Source: Alphaproteobacteria bacterium MarineAlpha10_Bin2
GTDB taxonomy: Bacteria; Pseudomonadota; Alphaproteobacteria; UBA828
NCBI GenBank assembly: GCA_002937555.1
Contig: PTKB01000172.1
Coordinates: 1-5,767, forward strand
Length of the DNA: 5,767 bases
Direction: 5' to 3'
Position numbers and translations under genes: made by a program. The notes beneath the pieces are model-generated. The model did not search any database and was not told the origin of the DNA. It saw only the letters and a program-made list of their open reading frames with translations. Numbering within the stretch: the first letter of the stretch is position 1; the number at the start of each line of letters is the position of its first letter. This document shows positions 1 through 5,063 of the stretch, in pieces.

Positions 1-1
1 T

Positions 2-148
2 GTCAAACTGTTGTACCTGTTACCCGTAGCGTGGCAGAGACACTTATCTAACCGTATCCGCTATCACATCGACTTTCGAGTCACCGACGATTCCGTAGAG
101 GTGCTCGCTTTCTGACATAGTAGTCGGGACTCACCGCCTCCTTTGTGA
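2..148 (+). pseudogene. RelE/ParE-type toxin, decayed C-terminal remnant
   Basis: Reading the plus strand from base 2 gives a short open stretch that ends VTDDSVEVLAF, then TGA at 113-115, then HSSRDSPPPL and a second TGA at 146-148. The pattern 'RV-x-D-x-VEVLAF-W-H-x-x-RD' is typical of the last beta strand and tail of RelE/ParE-superfamily toxins, which act as mRNA interferases or gyrase poisons paired with an upstream antitoxin. If TGG is put back in place of TGA at 113-115, the reading continues into a plausible family tail. The part before it (residues 1-25, with LLPVAWQRHLSNRIRYHID) is less clearly family-like. The gene begins before the window, so the antitoxin and catalytic core cannot be seen. 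The call rests on recalled family patterns and a short segment. It could instead be a slightly shortened functional toxin ending at the first TGA, or a chance match. Confidence 0.35.
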
Positions 149-276
149 GACATTCTCTTCAGCGATGAGCGGAGCGCTTTCCCGTCAGCGCTAGCGTTAG
201 GTTCGGTTGGAACGATTCTGGAGACAATGGCATGGATGTGAAGTTACCGTTCACGGGAACGTTCTGTTCGGCGAGG
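149..276. other. Non-coding stretch between toxin remnant and truncated NYN gene
   Basis: I see no credible gene here on either strand. The stretch contains AGCGCT twice (173-178 and 187-192), which could pair as a 6-bp stem with an 8-base loop. It also contains a 5-bp hairpin, CGTTC (248-252), loop ACGG, GAACG (257-261). That hairpin lies just downstream of the NYN stop codon on the minus strand, but no T-run follows it, so it is at best a weak terminator. The NYN family similarity ends abruptly at about base 286, so this stretch may be foreign to the NYN locus. Confidence 0.3.
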
Positions 277-735
277 TCATTTTGTCGGCGGCTGCGAGCG
301 CACCGTGCTGACGACGCTGACGAGCAATCCCTTGCGCTGCACTGCCTCGACCAGGCGGCGAAAGTCGCCGTCGCCGGAAAACAGCACGACATGATCCAGA
401 ACCGGCGCCATTTCGATCATGTCGACGGCCAGTTCGATGTCCATATTGCCCTTGATCTTGCGCCGCCCCATGGAATCGGTGAATTCCTTGGCCGGTTTGG
501 TCACCATGGTGTAGCCGTTGTAATCGAGCCAATCGACGAGCGGGCGAATCGGCGAATATTCCTGATCCTCGATCAGGGCGGTGTAGTAGAAGGCGCGAAT
601 GAGCCGCCCTTTCTCGGCAAACGCGTCAAGCAAGCGCTTGTAATCGATATCGAACGCGAGCGCGCGGGCGGCGGCGTAGAGATTGGATCCGTCGATGAAC
701 AGTCCGATACGGTCCTGGGAGTTAATATTAACCAT
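277..735 (-). CDS. NYN-domain (LabA/DUF88-like) putative ribonuclease, C-terminally truncated
   Basis: The 152-residue product is an NYN (PIN-like) domain protein of the LabA/DUF88 type, a fold that in characterised members cleaves RNA with metal ions held by clustered aspartates. The visible signature residues are D15 in FIDGSNLY, D99 and D105 in GNMDIELAVD, and D122 and D124 in FSGDGDF. The segments FYYTALIEDQEYSPIRP (49-65) and WLDYNGYTMVTKPAKEFTD (69-87) are strongly conserved in the alphaproteobacterial subfamily. The start gives MVNINSQDRIGLFIDG, the usual N-terminus; only a poor GGA-type ribosome site precedes it. Relatives normally continue past 'SQPP' with about 35-50 residues beginning roughly M-I/V-A-D-E-L-R-R-Q-A-D, whereas this one ends SQPPTK and stops. 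The aspartate core is complete but the terminal helix is gone, so folding and activity are uncertain. The gene is transcribed divergently from folK. The biological substrate is not known. Confidence 0.85.
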   Translation of the reverse strand: MVNINSQDRIGLFIDGSNLYAAARALAFDIDYKRLLDAFAEKGRLIRAFYYTALIEDQEYSPIRPLVDWLDYNGYTMVTKPAKEFTDSMGRRKIKGNMDIELAVDMIEMAPVLDHVVLFSGDGDFRRLVEAVQRKGLLVSVVSTVRSQPPTK

Positions 736-881
736 GTGAGATTATCCATTTTCTAAAAAATGTGAGGCTGAGATGCGAACGGCGCGACAAATCAATTAGG
801 TGCTTAAAATAATTGCATTACAGTTAGTATCTATGTCGCCAACCTCCCCACGGCAAGTCCCGGCGTTTCGGCACTGAATTC
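736..881. promoter_or_regulatory. Divergent AT-rich intergenic region, NYN gene / folK
   Basis: This 146-base gap separates two divergently oriented genes, so it should hold promoters for both. It is visibly AT-rich against its surroundings, especially 741-763 and 786-834, where TTAAAATAATTGCATTACAG occurs. One weak plus-strand candidate is TTAGGT (796-801) and TACAGT (819-824) separated by 17 bases. I could not find a convincing minus-strand pair. No clear Shine-Dalgarno sequence lies before the folK ATG (GGCACTGAATTC precedes it). The assignment rests on position and composition rather than on strong motifs. Confidence 0.35.
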
Positions 882-1394
882 ATGATTTTCATCGCTTTGG
901 GCGCCAATCTCGCCACCTCAAGATACGGCCCGCCGCAACACGGGCTGGAAGCGGCATTGCGCTCTCTCGAGGCGCACGGCGTGAGTTTGATCCGGCGCTC
1001 CAACTGGTATCGCAGCGCGCCCTATCCCGCCGCCGATCAGCCGATGTATGTGAACGGCGTCGCCGAAGTCGAGACGGCGCTTTCTCCCGCCGCCCTGATG
1101 GCGGTCCTGCTCGACATGGAGCTTGCCTTCGGGCGCCGCCGCGGCGCGCGCAATGCGGCGCGTGAGATGGACCTCGACCTGATCGATTTCGACGGCCAAA
1201 CCCTCGACCGCGCGGCCGATGAATCCGGCCCGGCCGTGCGTTTGCCGCATCCGCGCCTCGGCCAACGCGCCTTTGTGCTGCTGCCGCTCGCCGAAATCGC
1301 ACCCAATTGGCGCCATCCGGAAAATGGCTTGCATATCGACGATCTCATCGCCGCTTTGCCCGAAGGGCAGGAAATCGAGCGTCTGGACACATAA
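882..1394 (+). CDS. folK: 2-amino-4-hydroxy-6-hydroxymethyldihydropteridine diphosphokinase (HPPK)
   Basis: This cytosolic enzyme moves pyrophosphate from ATP to 6-hydroxymethyl-7,8-dihydropterin, the step before dihydropteroate synthase in folate synthesis. The 170-residue length is normal for a single-domain HPPK. The visible family motifs are the N-terminal IALGANL (residues 4-10), the pterin-side loop SNWYRSAPYPAADQPMYVNGV (40-60, with the conserved Y/R-S-x-P and Y-V-N-G elements), and the signature AREMDLDLI (93-101), whose D97 and D99 are the expected magnesium ligands. The C-terminal LPHPRLGQRAFVLLPLAEI (121-139) is also typical. The arginine-rich FGRRRGARN (83-91) precedes the signature as in the family. 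The ATG is preceded by no obvious ribosome site, but the translation starts exactly where HPPKs do. It is followed by a 116-base gap to rpoZ, in the alphaproteobacterial order folK-rpoZ-rsh. Confidence 0.95.
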   Translation: MIFIALGANLATSRYGPPQHGLEAALRSLEAHGVSLIRRSNWYRSAPYPAADQPMYVNGVAEVETALSPAALMAVLLDMELAFGRRRGARNAAREMDLDLIDFDGQTLDRAADESGPAVRLPHPRLGQRAFVLLPLAEIAPNWRHPENGLHIDDLIAALPEGQEIERLDT

Positions 1395-1510
1395 AACGCC
1401 CTTGATTTCCGCCAAAAACACCCCTTTTAACTTGCATGGAGGAGGGCGAACGGGTAGGTTTCGGCGCCTTTTGATCCGCATTTGTTTGTATTTAATGGAG
1501 TGCCCGCAGC
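1395..1510 (+). promoter_or_regulatory. folK-rpoZ intergenic region with candidate promoter and rpoZ ribosome site
   Basis: The 116-base gap is long enough for a separate rpoZ promoter. A weak candidate is TTGATT (1402-1407), a 17-base spacer, and TTTTAA (1425-1430); the -35 match is fair and the -10 match poor. TGGAG at 1496-1500 sits 10 bases before the rpoZ ATG and is the likely ribosome site. GGAGGAG at 1439-1445 is a stronger Shine-Dalgarno-like sequence but has no useful start codon at a normal distance. No T-tailed hairpin was seen after folK, so read-through from folK is possible. Confidence 0.3.
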
Positions 1511-1939
1511 ATGGCGCGTGTAACTGTTGAAGATTGTGTCGACAAGGTCCCGAACCGCTTCGAGCTGGTTTTGCTCGCCGCCCGGCGCGCGCGCAACATT
1601 CATTCCGGCGCGCCGCTGACCGTCGAGCGCGACAATGACAAGAACCCGGTCGTCGCACTTCGCGAGATCGCCGACGAAACCATTGACCTCGATGTGCTAA
1701 AATATGAGATGGAGCACGGCTCCGATGTCGATGAGGAACTGGATGAGCCGGAAGAGGAAAATCTGGCCGTGCTGTCGGCTGAGCAAGCCTGGGCCGGTGT
1801 CACATCGTCGCAAGTTCCGGAAAGCGACGAAGCAGAAGCCGCAGCCGTCGGCGCCGACGCGGTGTTCGCGCCGAAAACCAGCGATGACGGCGAAGGCGCC
1901 GGCGAACCGGCAGCCGCCAGCGAGGACGAGGAGGCCTGA
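1511..1939 (+). CDS. rpoZ: DNA-directed RNA polymerase omega subunit
   Basis: Omega binds the beta' subunit, helps assemble RNA polymerase, and contributes to a ppGpp site at the beta'-omega interface. Residues 1-60 form the Rpb6/omega fold: MARVTVEDCV at the start, NRFELVLLAARRARNIHSG (15-33) and the conserved DKNPVVALREIADETID (43-59). The N-terminal Met-Ala-Arg, known in other proteobacteria to be needed for the ppGpp site, is present. After about residue 66 the sequence becomes a low-complexity acidic tail rich in Glu, Asp, Ala and Ser, ending ASEDEEA, which makes the protein 142 residues against about 90 in Escherichia coli. Long acidic tails on omega occur in alphaproteobacteria. TGGAG lies 10 bases upstream of the ATG. 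rsh begins 53 bases downstream, so the gene for a ppGpp receptor component neighbours the gene for the ppGpp synthetase. Confidence 0.96.
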   Translation: MARVTVEDCVDKVPNRFELVLLAARRARNIHSGAPLTVERDNDKNPVVALREIADETIDLDVLKYEMEHGSDVDEELDEPEEENLAVLSAEQAWAGVTSSQVPESDEAEAAAVGADAVFAPKTSDDGEGAGEPAAASEDEEA

Positions 1940-1947
1940 GCGCGAAT

Positions 1948-1972
1948 TGTCCACGCGAGAGTTCCGCGGACA
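1948..1972 (+). repeat. Imperfect hairpin in the rpoZ-rsh gap
   Basis: TGTC (1948-1951) and CGCG (1954-1957) pair with CGCG (1965-1968) and GACA (1969-1972). This gives 8 base pairs with a two-base bulge (CA, 1952-1953) and a 7-base loop. No T-run follows, so it is not a standard terminator. It sits 20 bases before the rsh GTG and could affect rsh message stability or read-through. In GC-rich DNA such a stem can also occur by chance. Confidence 0.35.
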
Positions 1973-1992
1973 GGCCGAGCGCATGACAAACC

Positions 1993-4140
1993 GTGATTCG
2001 TCAATACGAACTGGTCGAACGCGTCAAGGCTTACGATCCGACTGCGGATGAAGGCGCGCTCAACCGCGCCTATGTTTTTTCCCTGAAAGCCCATGGCGCG
2101 CAAATACGCGCCAGCGGCGACCCCTATTTTTCCCATCCCCTCGAAGTCGCCGGCATCCTGACCGGGCTCAAGCTCGATTGCGATACCATCGTCACCGCGC
2201 TCTTACACGATACCGTCGAGGACACCCTGGCCTCGCTGGATGAGATCGAAAACCATTTCGGCTCGCCGGTCGCCCGCCTTGTCGACGGTGTGACCAAACT
2301 CAGCCAGTTGGAACTGCAATCCGATCAAACCAAGCATGCCGAGAATTTCCGCAAATTCGTTCTCGCCATGTCGAAGGATATCCGTGTGTTGTTGGTCAAG
2401 CTGGCCGACCGGCTGCACAACATGCGCACCCTCAGCTTCATCGAAAACGGAGACAAGCGCCGGCGCATCGCCAACGAGACCATGGACATCTATGCGCCGC
2501 TCGCCGAGCGCATCGGCCTGCAAATGATCAAGGAAGAGCTCGAAGACCTGGCCTTCGCCGAGATCAATATGGACGCTCGCAACTCGGTGCAGGCGCGCCT
2601 CGATTTCCTGCGCGCGAAAGCTGGCGATGTCGTGCCGCGCATCCTCGCTGCGCTGCGCGAAATGCTGGCTGGGCACCGCTTGCGCGCCGTCGTCGAAGGG
2701 CGTGAAAAGCGCCTCTATTCGATCTGGCGCAAGATGGAAATCAAGAACATCGCGTTCGAGCAGCTCTCCGACATCGTCGCCTTCCGCATCATCGTCGACA
2801 GCGAAGCCGATTGTTACCGGGCGCTCGGTTTCGTGCACGGTGCCTATCCCATGGTGCCGGGAAAATTCAAGGATTACATCAGCACGCCCAAGCCGAACGG
2901 CTACCGCTCGCTCCATACCAGCGTCATGGGCCCTGAGAGCCAGCGCATCGAAATTCAAATCCGCACTCGCGAAATGCACGAGGAGGCGGAATTGGGCGTC
3001 GCCGCCCATTGGGCGTTCAAGCAAACCGAGGCGGGGAGCGACGGCAAACAATATCGCTGGCTGCGCGAGCTGTTGGACATTCTCGACAATGCGGCGGGGC
3101 CGGAAGATTTCCTCGAGCACACCAAGTTGGAAATGTTCCGCGATCAGGTGTTTTGCTTCACCCCGCATGGCGATCTCATTAATTTGCCGCGTGACGCAAC
3201 GCCGGTGGATTTCGCCTACGCGGTGCATTCCCAAATCGGCGACACCTGTGTCGGCGCAAAAATCAACGGCCGCATGGTGCCACTCCGCACGCGCCTCTCC
3301 AACGGCGATCAGGTCGAAATCGTGCGCTCCAAAGTGCCCGCGCCCTCGCCCACTTGGGAGAGCTTCCTGGTGACCGGCAAGGCGCGGGCGGCCGTCAGGC
3401 GCTTTACCCGCTCCAAACAACGCAAGGAATATGAGACGCTCGGCCGGGCGATCGCGGAAAAGGCGTTCCGCGAAGCCGGCGAAACCTTCGCGCAAGCCGT
3501 AATCGAACAGGCCCTGCCGCGGCTCAAGCTCAAGACCGAGACGGAAGTTTATGTCGTCCTCGGCCAAGGGCTGATGACCGCTCAGGATTTCATCAATGCC
3601 TGTTTTCCCACTCGCCGGCGCCCTAGCGTCGCCTCGCGCGCTCTCTCGTTGGTGCGCGGCCGCTCGGGCGCGGCCAAGGCCGGAGACGCGGCGATCCCCA
3701 TTCGCGGCCTGGTGCCCGGCGTCGCGGTGCATCTCGCCGAATGTTGCAGCCCGCTGCCCGGCGACCGCATCGTCGGCATCATCACCACCGGGATCGGCGT
3801 CACCGTCCATACCATCGACTGCGACACCCTGGTCAGTTTCGGCGACACGCCGGAGCGCTGGCTCGATCTCTCCTGGGACAATGAGGAAGCGGAAAACAGC
3901 GTTCATGTCGGGCGCTTGACCCTAGTGGTCGCTAACGAGACCGGCTCGCTCGGCGAATTGGCGATGTCGATCGCCAAGAACAAAGGCAATATCAACAATC
4001 TCAAGATCACCAGCCGCTCCGCCGAATTTTTCGACTTTATCGTCGATGTCGAGGTCCAGGACGCGCGCCATCTGACCGATATCATCGCCGCGCTGCGCGC
4101 AGTCCCCTGCATCAGCAGCGTCGAGCGGGCGCGGGGCTAA
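1993..4140 (+). CDS. rsh: Bifunctional (p)ppGpp synthetase/hydrolase, RelA/SpoT homolog
   Basis: Rsh makes (p)ppGpp from ATP and GDP/GTP during starvation and hydrolyses it otherwise, controlling the stringent response. All family domains occur in order over 715 residues. The HD hydrolase domain (about 20-175) has H48, H72-D73 in HDTVEDT and D139 in KLADRLHNM. The synthetase domain (about 230-345) has GREKRLYSIWRKM, D260, GYRSLH (303-308) and E320 in IEIQIRT. The TGS domain spans about 384-446, a Cys/His zinc-finger-type segment includes C584, C585, H606 and C610, and a C-terminal ACT domain spans about 637-712. Intact hydrolase and synthetase residues mark it as bifunctional. The motif usually written RXKD reads KFKD (291-294), a conservative change still on the bifunctional side rather than the EXDD form of RelA. 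The GTG start is supported by MIRQYELVERV and by an in-frame TGA nine bases upstream (1984-1986). The ribosome site is weak. It follows rpoZ by 53 bases and precedes the nitroreductase gene by 6. Confidence 0.97.
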   Translation: MIRQYELVERVKAYDPTADEGALNRAYVFSLKAHGAQIRASGDPYFSHPLEVAGILTGLKLDCDTIVTALLHDTVEDTLASLDEIENHFGSPVARLVDGVTKLSQLELQSDQTKHAENFRKFVLAMSKDIRVLLVKLADRLHNMRTLSFIENGDKRRRIANETMDIYAPLAERIGLQMIKEELEDLAFAEINMDARNSVQARLDFLRAKAGDVVPRILAALREMLAGHRLRAVVEGREKRLYSIWRKMEIKNIAFEQLSDIVAFRIIVDSEADCYRALGFVHGAYPMVPGKFKDYISTPKPNGYRSLHTSVMGPESQRIEIQIRTREMHEEAELGVAAHWAFKQTEAGSDGKQYRWLRELLDILDNAAGPEDFLEHTKLEMFRDQVFCFTPHGDLINLPRDATPVDFAYAVHSQIGDTCVGAKINGRMVPLRTRLSNGDQVEIVRSKVPAPSPTWESFLVTGKARAAVRRFTRSKQRKEYETLGRAIAEKAFREAGETFAQAVIEQALPRLKLKTETEVYVVLGQGLMTAQDFINACFPTRRRPSVASRALSLVRGRSGAAKAGDAAIPIRGLVPGVAVHLAECCSPLPGDRIVGIITTGIGVTVHTIDCDTLVSFGDTPERWLDLSWDNEEAENSVHVGRLTLVVANETGSLGELAMSIAKNKGNINNLKITSRSAEFFDFIVDVEVQDARHLTDIIAALRAVPCISSVERARG

Positions 4141-4146
4141 CGCGCG

Positions 4147-4818
4147 ATGGCGAAATACCGCCCGGTGCCGCTTACCGGCTATGTGCTGCGCGATGGCGCC
4201 GTCCTCAAGCGCCGCGCCGCCAGCTTCTACCGCATGGTCGCCCGCCGCCGGACAGTGCGTATGTTCGCCGCCCGCCCGGTGCCGCGCGCGGTGATCGAAA
4301 ACTGCGTCATGAGCGCCGGCACGGCGCCGAGCGGCGCCAATATGCAGCCGTGGCATTTTGCCGTCGTCAGCGCGCCCGGGATGAAGCGCCGAATACGCCT
4401 GGCGGCGGAGAAAGAAGAGCACGAATTCTATCACCGGCGCGCCCCCAAGGCCTGGCTGAAGGCTCTGGAGCCGCTCGGCACCGACGCCAAGAAGCCCTAT
4501 CTCGAGACGGCGCCTTATCTGATCGTCGTCTTTCAGCACAATTATGAGGTGGATGCCCAGGGCGAGAAGATCAAACAATATTACGCCCCGGAAAGCGTCG
4601 GCATCGCGACCGGCATCCTATTGACCGCGCTGCATCACGCCGGTCTCGCGACGCTCACCCACACGCCAAATCCGATGGGATTTCTGCGCAGCCTTCTCGG
4701 CCGACCGGCCAACGAACGCGCCGTGATGATTGTGGTCGTGGGCTATCCGGCCCGCGGCGCCAAAGTGCCCGATATCGGCCGCAAGGCACTCGCCGATATC
4801 GCCAGTTTCTTCGACTAG
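4147..4818 (+). CDS. Nitroreductase-fold flavoprotein, iodotyrosine deiodinase-like
   Basis: The 223-residue product belongs to the FMN-dependent nitroreductase superfamily and resembles the iodotyrosine deiodinase (IYD) branch, which reductively removes halogen from halotyrosines. FMN-site motifs are RRRTVRMF (33-40), GTAPSGANMQPW (58-69) and LTHTPNPMGFL (170-180, with the Thr before Pro that in IYD lies near flavin N5). The lid segment keeps E91, Y95 and K116 with the spacing of the human IYD Glu-Tyr-Lys set that binds the amino-acid end of the substrate; this alignment is from memory. LLGRPANERAVMIVVVGYPA (183-202) is the usual C-terminal core. No membrane anchor or signal peptide is visible, so it should be cytosolic. 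The ATG lies 6 bases after the rsh stop with a GGGG stretch at 4133-4136, suggesting translation from the rsh message. The true substrate is unknown; related bacterial proteins may act on other aromatics. Confidence 0.85.
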   Translation: MAKYRPVPLTGYVLRDGAVLKRRAASFYRMVARRRTVRMFAARPVPRAVIENCVMSAGTAPSGANMQPWHFAVVSAPGMKRRIRLAAEKEEHEFYHRRAPKAWLKALEPLGTDAKKPYLETAPYLIVVFQHNYEVDAQGEKIKQYYAPESVGIATGILLTALHHAGLATLTHTPNPMGFLRSLLGRPANERAVMIVVVGYPARGAKVPDIGRKALADIASFFD

Positions 4819-4829
4819 ACCGCTAGCAA

Positions 4830-4891
4830 GCGGCGGGCACGCCGCACATATATAGAACATCTCCCGCATGGCGGGCCGCCATTGTCGGCGG
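4830..4891 (+). terminator. Cluster of three GC hairpins after the nitroreductase gene
   Basis: Three short stems follow one another. GCGGCG (4830-4835) pairs with CGCCGC (4840-4845) around loop GGCA. CCCGC (4863-4867) pairs with GCGGG (4871-4875) around loop ATG. CCGCC (4876-4880) pairs with GGCGG (4887-4891) around a 6-base loop. The first begins 12 bases after the nitroreductase stop. None has a U-tract, so a classical intrinsic terminator is not shown. They may protect the 3' end of the message or assist termination. Confidence 0.35.
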
Positions 4892-4896
4892 ATCGC

Positions 4897-4926
4897 TTGC
4901 GCAACACCCTGTTATTGCGATATTTT
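4897..4926 (+). promoter_or_regulatory. Possible promoter upstream of leader ORF and DUF2062 gene
   Basis: TTGCGC (4897-4902) and TATTTT (4921-4926) are separated by 18 bases and stand in a locally AT-rich patch after the hairpins. The matches to the sigma-70 consensus are modest (3 of 6 and 4 of 6). A start near 4933 would give a short untranslated leader containing the inverted repeat at 4934-4968. Position supports it more than motif quality does. Confidence 0.25.
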
Positions 4927-4933
4927 GTCGGGT

Positions 4934-4968
4934 TCGAGGCCTGCAAAATAATCCAATCAGGCCATCGA
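4934..4968 (+). repeat. Inverted repeat abutting a Shine-Dalgarno sequence
   Basis: TCGAGGCCTG (4934-4943) is matched by CAGGCC (4958-4963), a bulged A, and TCGA (4965-4968), giving a 10-bp stem with one bulge around an AT-rich 14-base loop. Its 3' arm runs into the purine-rich ribosome site GAGAGGGAG (4967-4975) in front of the ATG at 4980. It could be an RNA hairpin that limits ribosome access, or a DNA operator for a dimeric repressor close to the candidate promoter. Neither role is shown by the sequence alone. Confidence 0.4.
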
Positions 4969-4979
4969 GAGGGAGAGTG

Positions 4980-5063
4980 ATGAGGAACATAGCGATGCAC
5001 GGTCGCGCGATTGCCGGTTTTGCGCCGGCTATCGGCTGTCGCTCCGAAGGTGGCGCGGCGTGA
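4980..5063 (+). CDS. Possible 27-residue leader peptide ORF overlapping the DUF2062 start
   Basis: An ATG at 4980 with a purine-rich ribosome site just upstream (GAGAGGGAG, 4967-4975) opens a 27-codon frame beginning MRNIAMHGRAIAG and ending EGGAA. Its TGA (5061-5063) overlaps the GTG start of the DUF2062 gene as GTGA, an arrangement used for translational coupling. The peptide is small, Ala/Gly-rich, has one Cys, and shows no run of a single amino acid of the kind expected in an attenuator leader. I do not recognise it as a family. It may be a real coupling leader, or an accidental ORF in GC-rich DNA that happens to have a good ribosome site. An inverted repeat lies immediately upstream. Confidence 0.35.
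   Translation: MRNIAMHGRAIAGFAPAIGCRSEGGAA

Noticed and set aside
113..115. TGA read as Trp or as a recoded residue in the toxin-like frame
   Set aside because: rpoZ and the NYN gene in the same window end with TGA at their expected ends or as plain stops, so the standard code applies; a nonsense mutation is simpler.
159..285. Frameshift as the cause of the short NYN protein
   Set aside because: None of the minus-strand frames beyond the SQPP segment restores the expected tail, so a single insertion or deletion does not repair it.
232..756. Plus-strand open frame of 174 codons opposite the NYN gene
   Set aside because: It is the antisense shadow of a strongly conserved NYN-domain coding sequence and its translation resembles no family.
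1436..1474. 12-codon ORF starting beside GGAGGAG in the folK-rpoZ gap
   Set aside because: The Shine-Dalgarno-like sequence overlaps and follows its ATG rather than preceding it, so it cannot serve this ORF; no other start lies at a suitable distance.
2203..3906. Minus-strand open frame of 567 codons inside rsh
   Set aside because: Long antisense frames are expected in GC-rich codon-biased genes; the plus strand is an unambiguous Rsh and the antisense product has no recognisable motif.
3922..4578. Minus-strand open frame of 218 codons over the rsh end and nitroreductase
   Set aside because: It spans the junction of two well-supported plus-strand genes and has low-complexity His/Ala/Arg composition typical of shadow frames.
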